A stretch of DNA of 22,662 nt from an uncultured Eggerthella sp. (GCA_900544455.1 UQVJ01000020.1:1-22662); one strand, 5' to 3'; positions 7,117 to 14,401 are shown, counted from the stretch's first letter. The notes: generated from the letters alone by a model not told the origin. Translations and numbers: made by a program.

Positions 7117-8544
7117 ATGGCCAGCCAAAACACTACCAGCACCGGCTCTTCCGTAGATGGGCAGGGGCGTGAAGGCTTCTCTAGCCGTTTGGGCTTTCTG
7201 CTAATCAGCGCAGGCTGCGCTATCGGTTTGGGCAACATATGGCGCTTCCCCTTCATCACGGGACAATACGGTGGTGCCGCGTTCGTTCTGATGATCTTGC
7301 TCTTCCTGGTGGTGCTCGGTGTGCCGCTGCTGGTAATGGAGTTTTCGGTGGGCCGCGCAAGCCACCGCTCGACAGCGCGAAGCTTTGACGCTCTGGAACC
7401 CCGCGGTTCCAAGTGGCATTGCTTTAAGTGGTTTACCCTTGTGGGCAACTACGTGCTGGTGATGTTTTACACCAGCGTGTGCGGTTGGATGGTTGCCTAC
7501 CTGTTCAAAACCGGCATAGGAACCTTTGACGGAACGCACGATATTCCCACTGTTTTTTCTTCCATGATCGGCGACCCAGTTGAAATGGCGGGATGGATGC
7601 TGCTGGTCACGCTGCTCGGCTTCGCAATTTGCGCGGCAGGCGTGCAGAAGGGCGTAGAGCGCATCACCAAGGTAATGATGGCGGCGTTGTTTGTGCTGAT
7701 GGCCGTTCTTTGTGTGCATTCGTGTCTTCTTGAAGGCGGTCAGGAGGGTTTGGCATTCTACCTGCTGCCCAATTTCGACAACCTGTTCAACAACCCTAAC
7801 GCCAGCTTTGCGGAAATCTTGTACGCCGCAATGAGCCAGGCGTTCTTCATGCTTTCCGTTGGCATCGGCGGCATGTCCATTTTCGGCAGCTACATTGGGC
7901 GTGACAACAAACTGACGGGCGAAGCGGTGCGCATTGCGGGAATGGATACCTTGGTTGCCATTATGGCGGGCCTCATCATCTTCCCGGCGTGTTTCGCCTA
8001 TGGGGTTGCACCTGATGCCGGTCCTGACTTGGTGTTCCTTACTCTGCCTGCTGTGTTCGAGCAAATGCCGCTCGGTCAGCTGTGGGGCACGATTTTCTTC
8101 CTGTGCATGGCTTTTGCCGCGCTTTCAACCGTTATCGCAGTGTTCGAGAATATCCTGCGCTTTTCGATGGATCAGTGGAATATCACGCGTAAGCGAGCTG
8201 TTGCCATCAACGGACCCTTGCTGGCATTGCTTTCCCTGCCATGCGTCTTGGGCTTTTCCGTATGGTCGGGCGTGCAGATTCCTGGCATCGGCGACATCCA
8301 ATCGCTGGAAGACTTCTTGGTCTCCAACAACTTTCTGGTATTGGGCGCTTTGGTGTTTGCGCTGTTCTGCACCCGCCGCTCCGGATGGGGTTGGAAGAAT
8401 TTCCTTGCCGAGGCAAACGAGGGCGAGGGCATGCCCTATCCGAAGTTCCTGTATGTGTGGACGCGTTACGGTGTGCCTCTGCTGATTATCATTATCTTCG
8501 TGGCGGGATGGGTGCCCAAAATCACATTCTGGCTGAATATGTAG
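7117..8544 (+). CDS. Neurotransmitter:sodium symporter (NSS/SNF) family transporter, copy 1
   Basis: This is a sodium-coupled inner-membrane importer of the LeuT fold, probably for an amino acid. The signature GLGNIWRFPF lies in TM1, followed by GGAAFV and the VPLLVMEF segment. About 11 hydrophobic helices can be counted over 475 residues, as in many bacterial members. TM8 carries ALSTVIAVFE, whose Ser-Thr pair matches the Na2 sodium site of LeuT. In TM6 the sequence FFMLSVG has Met where LeuT has Thr254 of the Na1 site. I chose ATG 7117 because AAAGG (7104-7108) precedes it by 8 bases and the product then begins with a hydrophilic tail; an upstream ATG at 7069 is buried in a hairpin. The next gene is a close paralogue. 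The substrate cannot be read from the sequence. Confidence 0.93.
   Translation: MASQNTTSTGSSVDGQGREGFSSRLGFLLISAGCAIGLGNIWRFPFITGQYGGAAFVLMILLFLVVLGVPLLVMEFSVGRASHRSTARSFDALEPRGSKWHCFKWFTLVGNYVLVMFYTSVCGWMVAYLFKTGIGTFDGTHDIPTVFSSMIGDPVEMAGWMLLVTLLGFAICAAGVQKGVERITKVMMAALFVLMAVLCVHSCLLEGGQEGLAFYLLPNFDNLFNNPNASFAEILYAAMSQAFFMLSVGIGGMSIFGSYIGRDNKLTGEAVRIAGMDTLVAIMAGLIIFPACFAYGVAPDAGPDLVFLTLPAVFEQMPLGQLWGTIFFLCMAFAALSTVIAVFENILRFSMDQWNITRKRAVAINGPLLALLSLPCVLGFSVWSGVQIPGIGDIQSLEDFLVSNNFLVLGALVFALFCTRRSGWGWKNFLAEANEGEGMPYPKFLYVWTRYGVPLLIIIIFVAGWVPKITFWLNM
7755..7796 (+). repeat. 42-bp exact direct repeat, copy 1 (within symporter 1)
   Basis: This stretch encodes FYLLPNFDNLFNNP and is identical base for base to 9274-9315 in the second symporter. 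It points to fairly recent duplication or gene conversion and gives a possible recombination site between the tandem genes. Confidence 0.9.
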
Positions 8545-8614
8545 CAAGCCGACCGGCCTTCGCCTCGTCGAGGTGATTTGACGGCTTGCGCTCTTGCGTC
8601 GGAGTGCAAGAGCG
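8544..8614 (+). promoter_or_regulatory. Two adjacent hairpins between the symporter genes
   Basis: The first has arms 8544-8551 and 8582-8589 (8 bp, arm GCAAGCCG). The second has arms 8589-8597 and 8606-8614 (9 bp, loop GTCGGAGT). Neither is followed by a U-run. The second overlaps the -35 region of the promoter candidate for the downstream gene, so it could be an operator or, in RNA, a weak terminator. Confidence 0.45.
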
Positions 8615-8620
8615 TATACT
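8594..8620 (+). promoter_or_regulatory. Candidate promoter of the second symporter gene
   Basis: TTGCGT (8594-8599) and TATACT (8615-8620) are 15 bases apart, somewhat short. The -10 is good (5/6). It suggests the second symporter can be transcribed separately from the first. Confidence 0.4.
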
Positions 8621-8656
8621 TCGAACATTGCAATTCAAAGCAGAGGAGATACTGCT

Positions 8657-10066
8657 GTGGCAGATAAAGAAATCGTAGACGAAGGACGCGAGAAGTTCTC
8701 GAGCCGCCTTGGTTTCATCCTTATCAGCGCGGGCTGCGCTATCGGCTTGGGCAACATCTGGCGCTTTCCCTACATCACGGGTGAATACGGCGGCGCGGCA
8801 TTCGTACTGCTCATACTATTCTTCCTGGTGGTGCTCGGTGTGCCGCTGTTGGTGATGGAATTTGCCATGGGTCGTGCCAGTTACCGCTCCCTGGCGCGCA
8901 GCTATGAGGCGCTAGAGCCGCAGGGGACGAAGTGGCATCGCTTCAAGTGGCTCGGTTTGATTGGTTGCTATCTGCTCATGATGTTCTATACCGTGGTGTG
9001 CGGCTGGACCATTGCGTACTTCGTGAAAGCGGCCATGGGCACGTTCGATGGCACGGAAGACGTCACGATGGTGTTCGGATCGATGCTTGGCAACCCCATG
9101 GAGCTCACGGGCTGGATGCTCTTGGTTGCCGCTATCGGTTTTGGCGTGTGCGCCATGGGCGTTCAAAAGGGCGTCGAGCGCATTACCAAGGTAATGATGG
9201 CTGCACTGTTCGTTATCATGGCTCTTTTGTGTGTGCACTCCCTTACCCTAGAGGGCGGTCAGACGGGATTGGAATTCTACCTGCTGCCCAATTTCGACAA
9301 CCTGTTCAACAACCCCAATGCCAGCTTCCCCCAAATCGTATATGCCGCTATGAGCCAAGCCATGTTCATGCTTTCGATCGGCGTTGGTTCCATGTCTATC
9401 TTTGGCAGCTACGTAACGCGCGACAGAAAGCTTACGGGCGAAGCGGTAAACGTTGCCTTGCTCGATGCTTTGGTTGCCATCATGGCGGGTCTCATTATCT
9501 TCCCAGCTTGTTTTGCATACGGTATCAGCCCTGATGCTGGTCCTGGTTTGGTGTTCCTCACGTTGCCTACCGTGTTCGAGCAGATGCCTCTGGGCCATTT
9601 GTGGAGCACGCTTTTCTTCCTGTTCGTTGCAGCGGCGGCGCTTTCTTCGGTTATTGCCGTGTTCGAGGCAATTCTCCGTTTCACCATGGATCAGTGGGAC
9701 ATTTCCCGCAAGCGTGCAGTGGCAATCAACGCGCCTATTCTGGTGCTGCTTTCCCTGCCGTGCGTGTTCGGTTACAACATTTGGTCGGATTTCCTGGTAC
9801 CGGGCATTGGCGATGTTCAGTCGCTGGAGGACTTCATCCTTTCCAATAACATCCTGCCCATCGGTTGCTTGCTGTTTGTGCTGTTCTGCACCACCAAGCG
9901 CGGTTGGGGTTGGGATAAGTTCATGGCTGAAGCCGATCGCGGCGAGGGCATTGCATTCCCGAGGTGGACGCGCTTATGGGTGAAGTACGGTGTGCCTGCG
10001 TTGATTCTTATCGTGTTTTTCACGGGCTGGGCGCCCACTATGCAAACTTGGCTCGGTTTGGCGTAG
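8657..10066 (+). CDS. Neurotransmitter:sodium symporter (NSS/SNF) family transporter, copy 2
   Basis: This is a paralogue of the preceding gene, with the same LeuT-fold layout over 469 residues and about 11 membrane helices. It carries GLGNIWRFPY in TM1, FMLSIGVGSMSIFGSY in TM6 and ALSSVIAVFE with the Na2 Ser-Ser pair in TM8. By eye the two proteins are nearly identical in TM1-TM2 and TM6-TM8. They differ most in the N-terminal tail, the TM3-TM4 loop and TM9-TM11, so substrates may be related but not the same. The start is the GTG at 8657, with AGAGGAG (8642-8648) 8 bases upstream. An in-frame TTG at 8594 would add 21 residues but has no ribosome binding site. Terminator hairpins follow the stop. 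Confidence 0.93.
   Translation: MADKEIVDEGREKFSSRLGFILISAGCAIGLGNIWRFPYITGEYGGAAFVLLILFFLVVLGVPLLVMEFAMGRASYRSLARSYEALEPQGTKWHRFKWLGLIGCYLLMMFYTVVCGWTIAYFVKAAMGTFDGTEDVTMVFGSMLGNPMELTGWMLLVAAIGFGVCAMGVQKGVERITKVMMAALFVIMALLCVHSLTLEGGQTGLEFYLLPNFDNLFNNPNASFPQIVYAAMSQAMFMLSIGVGSMSIFGSYVTRDRKLTGEAVNVALLDALVAIMAGLIIFPACFAYGISPDAGPGLVFLTLPTVFEQMPLGHLWSTLFFLFVAAAALSSVIAVFEAILRFTMDQWDISRKRAVAINAPILVLLSLPCVFGYNIWSDFLVPGIGDVQSLEDFILSNNILPIGCLLFVLFCTTKRGWGWDKFMAEADRGEGIAFPRWTRLWVKYGVPALILIVFFTGWAPTMQTWLGLA
9274..9315 (+). repeat. 42-bp exact direct repeat, copy 2 (within symporter 2)
   Basis: This is identical to 7755-7796. The offset between the copies is 1519 bases, so recombination here would fuse the two symporters in frame. 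Confidence 0.9.
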
Positions 10067-10091
10067 CTGAATTTTTTCGCGCAATTAAGTC

Positions 10092-10117
10092 AGGCTCGGC
10101 GTCGTTACGTCGAGCCT
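10092..10117 (+). terminator. First terminator-like hairpin after symporter 2
   Basis: Arms 10092-10101 and 10108-10117 form a 10-bp stem with one G-U and a TCGTTA loop. Only two T follow, so it is weaker than the next hairpin. Confidence 0.5.
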
Positions 10118-10124
10118 TTGGTGC

Positions 10125-10165
10125 CGAACCCGGAATGGTAGCTCATTCCGGGTTCGTTTGCGTTT
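10125..10165 (+). terminator. Terminator hairpin after symporter 2
   Basis: A perfect 13-bp stem (10125-10137 with 10144-10156) has a GTAGCT loop and is followed by TTTGCGTTT. It is the main candidate for ending symporter 2 transcription. Confidence 0.7.
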
Positions 10166-10228
10166 GGCTTGCTTTTAGTTTGAGCTGATCGTTGAGAGCT
10201 GATTTTTCCCGTAACTCTCATTGAAGCC

Positions 10229-10273
10229 AAAAACGAGAAAGAGCAGCGAGATTGCTCTCACTGCCCTTTCTCG
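10229..10273 (-). terminator. Rho-independent terminator of the universal stress protein gene (minus strand)
   Basis: Read on the minus strand, arms 10273-10261 and 10246-10234 form 12 pairs with one mismatch and are followed by TTTTT (complement of 10229-10233). It lies 55 bases beyond the stop codon of the minus-strand gene. Confidence 0.75.
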
Positions 10274-10327
10274 CGGAATATGCTAGATGCCGCTGCCTAT
10301 GAATAGGCTCTGCGGATAACCGGTTTC

Positions 10328-10804
10328 CTATTTAACTACCAGCACGGGGATTTCGGCGGAGCGAAGCACGCCGTAGCTGACCGAGCCGATTGCGCCTCGT
10401 ATAGCGCCCAGTCCGCGTGAGCCCATGACGATAAGGTCGCAGTCATAGTGCTTTGCCGTCTCGATAATGGTTTCGATGGTGTAGATACCGAAAACCACTT
10501 CTGCGGTAAGGCTGCCAGGGAAGCCTTCAACTACATCAGCGATGGTTTCTTGCAGCTCTTTGTCCTGCTCGGCGTTGCGCTCTTCGACTACCTTGGCGAA
10601 ATCGCCCTTGGCAACAACCGAAACGCCCATGCCGAAACCGGTTTGGTTGATGCTGCTGTACACCAGGTCTTGCGGCGGAGCGACAACCTCAACTACATGG
10701 ATTTTCGCTTCGGGATTTTCGCTTGCCATTTCGATGGCTTCCTTAAGTGCATTGTTTGCGTGCTCGGAATTGTCGTACGGCACGAGGATGTTTTTGAACC
10801 CCAT
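10328..10804 (-). CDS. Universal stress protein, UspA/ATP-binding type
   Basis: This 158-residue single-domain Usp protein starts with the typical first strand KNILVPYDNSEHANNAL, in which the Asp contacts nucleotide in the family. It ends with DLIVMGSRGLG and IPVLVV. The ATP-binding glycine pattern, usually G-2X-G-9X-G-S/T, reads G128-SR-G131 then 8 residues to G140-S141, one residue shorter than canonical. Nucleotide binding is therefore likely but not certain. Such cytoplasmic proteins are induced by stress, starvation or anaerobiosis. The gene is monocistronic, divergent from the his operon and convergent with the symporters. The start ATG (10804-10802) has GAGGGGG upstream. Confidence 0.93.
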   Translation of the reverse strand: MGFKNILVPYDNSEHANNALKEAIEMASENPEAKIHVVEVVAPPQDLVYSSINQTGFGMGVSVVAKGDFAKVVEERNAEQDKELQETIADVVEGFPGSLTAEVVFGIYTIETIIETAKHYDCDLIVMGSRGLGAIRGAIGSVSYGVLRSAEIPVLVVK

Positions 10805-10839
10805 GTAAATCGCCCCCTCAGGCTCTGTTATTGCCTTTG

Positions 10840-10867
10840 ATTATACGCCTTTTCTTCTATTAATGAA
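10840..10867 (-). promoter_or_regulatory. Promoter of the universal stress protein gene
   Basis: On the minus strand a perfect TATAAT (complement of 10840-10845) lies 16 bases from TTCATT (complement of 10862-10867). It sits about 35 bases before the start codon. Confidence 0.7.
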
Positions 10868-10875
10868 CGCGTTCA
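10864..10875. promoter_or_regulatory. 12-bp perfect palindrome overlapping the usp -35 region
   Basis: TGAACGCGTTCA is fully self-complementary and overlaps the -35 hexamer of the minus-strand promoter. That is a good position for a repressor or activator site. The binding protein is unknown. Confidence 0.45.
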
Positions 10876-10950
10876 GTCATCTTGATCAGCTAATTTGTAT
10901 CGAAGTGTGGCGTAACCTTCTTCAGGAAATGTAAAACTGGCATGTTTTAA

Positions 10951-10978
10951 TTGCTTTAGCGCTCTACTGTGATAAAGT
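10951..10978 (+). promoter_or_regulatory. Candidate promoter for the his leader RNA
   Basis: TTGCTT (10951-10956) and TAAAGT (10973-10978) are 16 bases apart, a modest match to consensus. The predicted start, near 10985, coincides with the 5' end of the long foldable segment. Confidence 0.3.
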
Positions 10979-10985
10979 ACCACCA

Positions 10986-11186
10986 ACGGAAACGTTGCAC
11001 CTCCTAGTCGCCAGCAACCTATATGCCAGACGCTCAGGTCGCCGTTGTTGCGGCGCTCGTCTGAATGGCGGATTGCCGCGGTGCTCGCTTGGACTGCGAT
11101 TGCCTTTGGACTCTAGCCGCAATCATATAGCGTGCCTGATGCGTCTGGCATTGGCTGCCGCGATGGTTTAGGGGAAGCGCTTCCGT
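10986..11186 (+). ncRNA. Candidate rod-like structured RNA (~200 nt) upstream of the his operon, family not recognised
   Basis: The two ends of this stretch pair in register from outside inward. 10986-10991 pairs with 11181-11186 (6 bp), 10993-10995 with 11177-11179, and 11001-11005 with 11170-11174. 11012-11017 pairs with 11151-11157 (one bulge), and 11024-11038 with 11135-11150 (15 bp, one bulge). The inner 96 bases contain smaller hairpins (11040-11044/11051-11055; 11068-11071/11076-11079) or an alternative 11071-11076/11119-11124 pair. No reading frame here looks coding. Overall size and shape recall 6S RNA, but I recognise no diagnostic sequence, so it may equally be a regulatory leader of the his operon. 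The fold is hand-derived. Confidence 0.4.
11173..11184. promoter_or_regulatory. Perfect 12-bp palindrome with a LacI-family-like core in the his leader
   Basis: GGAAGCGCTTCC is fully palindromic and contains the AAnCGnTT core typical of LacI-family operators. Related AGCGCT cores occur at 10958-10963 and 11208-11213 in the same leader. The regulator is unknown, and the site also overlaps an arm of the RNA fold described at 10986-11186. Confidence 0.35.
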
Positions 11187-11353
11187 AAAATGCCTGTAAA
11201 GATGTTAAGCGCTAGCCGCAGGGAGGCGCCAAGCGGGCATAATAAATAAATTGACAACAATATGCGTTGCTTGCAGGCAAAGACGATTGGAGCTTTTCAT
11301 CCAATGCGTCATGCGAGCATTCAGGAATAGCATGTGTCTAGGGAAGAAGGAAC
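11187..11353 (+). promoter_or_regulatory. Proximal his leader, probable promoter region
   Basis: An AT-rich patch includes CATAAT (11238-11243) and a perfect TTGACA (11251-11256), but I cannot match either with a good partner hexamer at the right distance. A small hairpin lies at 11286-11305 (6 bp). I see no leader peptide with a run of His codons and no T-box motif, so classical his attenuation is not evident. The ribosome binding site for the first gene is AAGGA at 11347-11351. Confidence 0.4.
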
Positions 11354-13051
11354 ATGAACTACATCACTCCCGTTGGCTTTCGTGATGTGATGAGCGATGA
11401 GGCGCTTGTCCGCGAAGATCTTACGGCTCGGGTCCGTGCCTGCTTTGCGCAGAAAGGGTATCGCCCCGTAGAAACACCCACGTTGGAAGTGCTCGATGTG
11501 ATGGAAGCTGGCGGCCATGTGCCCGAGGCTCCGTTCAAATTTTTCGATTCCCACGGCGACCTTTTGGCTATGCGCCCCGATGTCACCATGCAGATTGCCC
11601 GCATGTGCGCAACGCGTGGGGTGGCACAGGGCCAGCCATTGCGTTTGCGCTACACCCAGCGTGTATTCCGTGAGAAAACGGCAGAGGCTGCCGCCCGCGA
11701 ACTAACGCAATGTGGCGCTGAGTGCATTGGCGCTGCAGGAAGCGAAGCCGACGTTGAATTGGTTTCGTTGCTTGCCTCTTCTCTTTCCGAATGTGGCTTG
11801 AAAACGTTCACCATTGCCTTGGGCTCCGCGGGCGTTTTGCGCGATTTGCTTGATGCCAGTGGCGCTTCTGACCAGTGGAAAACGGCTGTTATGCAGGCAT
11901 ACCACACCTCTAATTTCGTGTACCTGGAAGAGCTTGTTGCCGCCGCAGAGCGCGCCGCCAATGGCGGTTCGAGCGAAGCGGAGGACAAAGCCCGCTTCAA
12001 GTTGGCCGACCCCGCCATCGCCAATCCTGGTCGTGTGGTTCCCGCCATTGCCCGTGCCATCTTCTCGCTTTCCCGCTTGCGTGGCGGAAAAGCCGAGCTT
12101 GCGCAGGTGCGCGCAATGCTCGAGCCGCTGGGTTGCGCTCGCGGCATCAGCGAGCTGGAAGGCGTGTACAACGCATTGATCGAATCGGGCTTGGAGGGCA
12201 AGGTTCTTATCGATTTCTCGGTAATGAGCTCGTTTGACTATTACACGGGTTTGGTATTCGAAGCGTATGCCCCTGGCGTAGGTTCGCCTTTGGGCGGCGG
12301 TGGCCGCTATGACAATCTGCTTGCGCAGTATGGCGCCGAAAAGGTTCCTGCTGCTGGCTTTGCATTCTATCTAGAGCAGGTCATGGCTGCCCTTGAGGTT
12401 TCGGAGGCGGCGCGTCCGCTGCGCATTGCTGTGCCGAAGGGGTCGCTTAAGGAAGATGCCATTGCTACCCTCGAGGCTGCTGGCTTGGACGTAACGGGAT
12501 TGGCAGATGCGGGGCGTACTCTTATGCTGCGCAACGGTGACGTGGAGTATCTGTTTGTGCGTCCTACCGATGCGCCGGTGTTTGTCGCGTTGGGCGCTGC
12601 CGATTGCGGCATCTGCGGCGAGGACTCCCTTATCGAAGCGTCGCCTGACGTTGTCGAGCTTGCCGACCTGAAGTTCGGGGGTTGCCGTTTCGTGGTAGCG
12701 GAATCGGCGGGCACTACCGAGGCGGTAGAAAGCCGCTATCGCAAGCTCGGGTCCATCCGTGTTGCCACGAAGTACCCCAACATCACCCGTTCCTACTATG
12801 CCAAGATGGGCATGCCCGTTGAAATTGTGAAGCTTCACGGAAACATCGAGCTTGCCCCCATTACCGGCATGGCAGAACGCATCATCGACATCACCGCAAC
12901 AGGTACTACGCTCCGTGAGAACAACCTGGTGGTAGTTGACGACGTTCTTGCTTCCACCGCTCGCTTCTTTGCCAACCCGTGCTCGTACCGTACCAATCCG
13001 CGTGTTGGCCAGCTTGCCGACGTGCTCTATTCCCAGACGAAGGAGAACTAA
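11354..13051 (+). CDS. hisZ/hisG: HisZ-HisG fusion: ATP phosphoribosyltransferase with regulatory and catalytic parts in one chain
   Basis: One uninterrupted 565-residue frame combines two normally separate proteins. Residues 1 to about 350 are HisZ, a paralogue of histidyl-tRNA synthetase without aminoacylation function. Motifs seen are PVGFRDV at the start, RPDVTMQIAR, LRLRYTQRVFRE (motif 2), FDYYTGLVFEAY and GGGGRYDNL. Residues from about 355 are short-form HisG, starting LRIAVPKGSL, with the PRPP-binding signature IIDITATGTTLREN (510-523). HisG condenses ATP with PRPP to phosphoribosyl-ATP, the first and feedback-controlled step of histidine synthesis. Short HisG needs HisZ for activity and histidine inhibition, so the fusion would fix a 1:1 ratio. 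No internal stop, frameshift or strong internal start is seen at the junction. It is first in the operon; hisD follows after 3 bases. Confidence 0.93.
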   Translation: MNYITPVGFRDVMSDEALVREDLTARVRACFAQKGYRPVETPTLEVLDVMEAGGHVPEAPFKFFDSHGDLLAMRPDVTMQIARMCATRGVAQGQPLRLRYTQRVFREKTAEAAARELTQCGAECIGAAGSEADVELVSLLASSLSECGLKTFTIALGSAGVLRDLLDASGASDQWKTAVMQAYHTSNFVYLEELVAAAERAANGGSSEAEDKARFKLADPAIANPGRVVPAIARAIFSLSRLRGGKAELAQVRAMLEPLGCARGISELEGVYNALIESGLEGKVLIDFSVMSSFDYYTGLVFEAYAPGVGSPLGGGGRYDNLLAQYGAEKVPAAGFAFYLEQVMAALEVSEAARPLRIAVPKGSLKEDAIATLEAAGLDVTGLADAGRTLMLRNGDVEYLFVRPTDAPVFVALGAADCGICGEDSLIEASPDVVELADLKFGGCRFVVAESAGTTEAVESRYRKLGSIRVATKYPNITRSYYAKMGMPVEIVKLHGNIELAPITGMAERIIDITATGTTLRENNLVVVDDVLASTARFFANPCSYRTNPRVGQLADVLYSQTKEN

Positions 13052-13054
13052 ACC

Positions 13055-14398
13055 ATGAGAAGAATCGAACTTGCTCCCGGTCAGGTTTTCGAAGAGAAGA
13101 TGCTCAACCGCGTTGGCGCTTTCAATGCCGATGCCCTGGTTGCTGCAACCAATATCGTCGAGGATGTGCGCAAGCGCGGCGATGAGGCCCTGCGTGAGTA
13201 CACCGCTAAATTCGACGGCGTGGAAATGGACGAGTTCCGCGTTTCGCAGGAGGCTATTGACGAGGCTATCGCCAAGGTGGATCCGAAGGTAGCTGCAGCT
13301 ATTCAGAAGGCCGCTTCCCAGATCCGCGATTTCCACGAGCGCCAGAAGCAGCAGGGCTGGTTCACCATGCGCGAAGATGGTGCTTTGGTTGGTGCGAAGG
13401 TCGAGCCGCTCGATTCGGTGGGCATCTATGTTCCCGGCGGCCGAGCCTTGTATCCCTCCTCGGTTCTGATGAACGCTATTCCCGCTTCCGTTGCAGGCGT
13501 GAAGCGCATTGTGTGCGTAACCCCGCCCACGAAAGACGGTTCGCTCGATTCTGCCATTCTGGAAGCTTGCCGCGTTGCCGGCGTAACCGAAATCTATGCT
13601 GTAGGCGGCGCCCAGGCTATCGGCGCGCTGGCATACGGAACCAAGAGCATCAAGCCGGTAGATAAGATTACCGGCCCTGGCAATGCTTTTGTTGCCGCCG
13701 CAAAGAAGCTTGTTTCCGGTGATGTGGGAATCGACATGATCGCAGGCCCCTCCGAGGTATGCGTGGTCGCCGACGAAACCGCTCTGCCTGAACTGGTTGC
13801 CATCGATCTTATGGCGCAGGCCGAGCATGACCCGCTGGCTAGCTGCTATCTGGTAACCTTTAGCGCCGAATATGCCGATGCTGTCGAAGCTGCTATTGAA
13901 AAGCATATGGAAGGGTCCACGCGTGCCGAGATCACCACGGCTTCCCTTACCAACAAGGGCTTGATTATCGTATGCCCCGACACCGAAACCGCTCTGAGCA
14001 CTGTGAATGTCATTGCCCCTGAGCACCTCGAGCTGCACTTGTCCAACGCCATGGAGCTGCTGGGCGCTATTCACCACGCAGGTGCCATCTTCCTGGGCGA
14101 ATGGACGCCCGAAGCGGTGGGCGATTACGTTGCCGGCCCCAACCATACGCTCCCCACCGGCGGCACGGCCCGCTTCTCTAGCCCGCTTTCCGTCGACGAA
14201 TTCGTGAAGAAGAGCAGCGTGTTGCAGTATTCTCCTGCTGCCTTGATGCGCGATTCGGAAGCCGTTATTACTCTAGCGGATCACGAGGGGCTTTGGGCTC
14301 ATGCTCAAAGTGTTCGCCTGCGTCGCAAGCTGGTTGAGCAGGCATTCGAGGATGCCCAGGCTGCTGGCGAGGTCGATGGCGCTGCGGAGGCGAAGTAG
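13055..14398 (+). CDS. hisD: Histidinol dehydrogenase
   Basis: This zinc enzyme oxidises histidinol to histidine in two NAD+-dependent steps, the end of the pathway. The 447-residue product shows SVGIYVPGGRALYPSSVLMN, AVGGAQAIGALAYGT, KITGPGN, DMIAGPSEV, the zinc ligands Gln255 and His258 in LMAQAEHDP, and the catalytic pair Glu323-His324 in APEHLEL. GPNHTLPTGGTARFSSPLS completes the family pattern. All key residues are present. The C-terminal tail after about residue 430 is an Ala/Glu-rich extension slightly longer than usual. ATG 13055 is preceded by AAGGAGA, which lies within the end of the upstream fusion gene. Confidence 0.97.
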   Translation: MRRIELAPGQVFEEKMLNRVGAFNADALVAATNIVEDVRKRGDEALREYTAKFDGVEMDEFRVSQEAIDEAIAKVDPKVAAAIQKAASQIRDFHERQKQQGWFTMREDGALVGAKVEPLDSVGIYVPGGRALYPSSVLMNAIPASVAGVKRIVCVTPPTKDGSLDSAILEACRVAGVTEIYAVGGAQAIGALAYGTKSIKPVDKITGPGNAFVAAAKKLVSGDVGIDMIAGPSEVCVVADETALPELVAIDLMAQAEHDPLASCYLVTFSAEYADAVEAAIEKHMEGSTRAEITTASLTNKGLIIVCPDTETALSTVNVIAPEHLELHLSNAMELLGAIHHAGAIFLGEWTPEAVGDYVAGPNHTLPTGGTARFSSPLSVDEFVKKSSVLQYSPAALMRDSEAVITLADHEGLWAHAQSVRLRRKLVEQAFEDAQAAGEVDGAAEAK

Positions 14399-14401
14399 CT
14401 C

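Noticed and set aside
8594..8656. Longer symporter 2 starting at TTG 8594
   Set aside because: This region contains the promoter -10 and a dyad. GTG 8657 has a strong AGAGGAG site.
10986..11186. tmRNA, RNase P RNA or SRP RNA
   Set aside because: None of their conserved sequences (tRNA-like ends, P4 helix segments, the GGAA-tetraloop SRP hairpin) were found. The candidate remains unassigned.
10805..11353. T-box or His-codon attenuator controlling the his operon
   Set aside because: There is no GGGTGG-type T-box sequence and no short leader peptide with consecutive His codons. The structure present is of a different kind.
12371..14146. 591-codon open frame on the minus strand across hisG/hisD
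   Set aside because: It is antisense to intact HisG and HisD motifs. The composition is that of a mirrored coding strand, with no recognisable domain.
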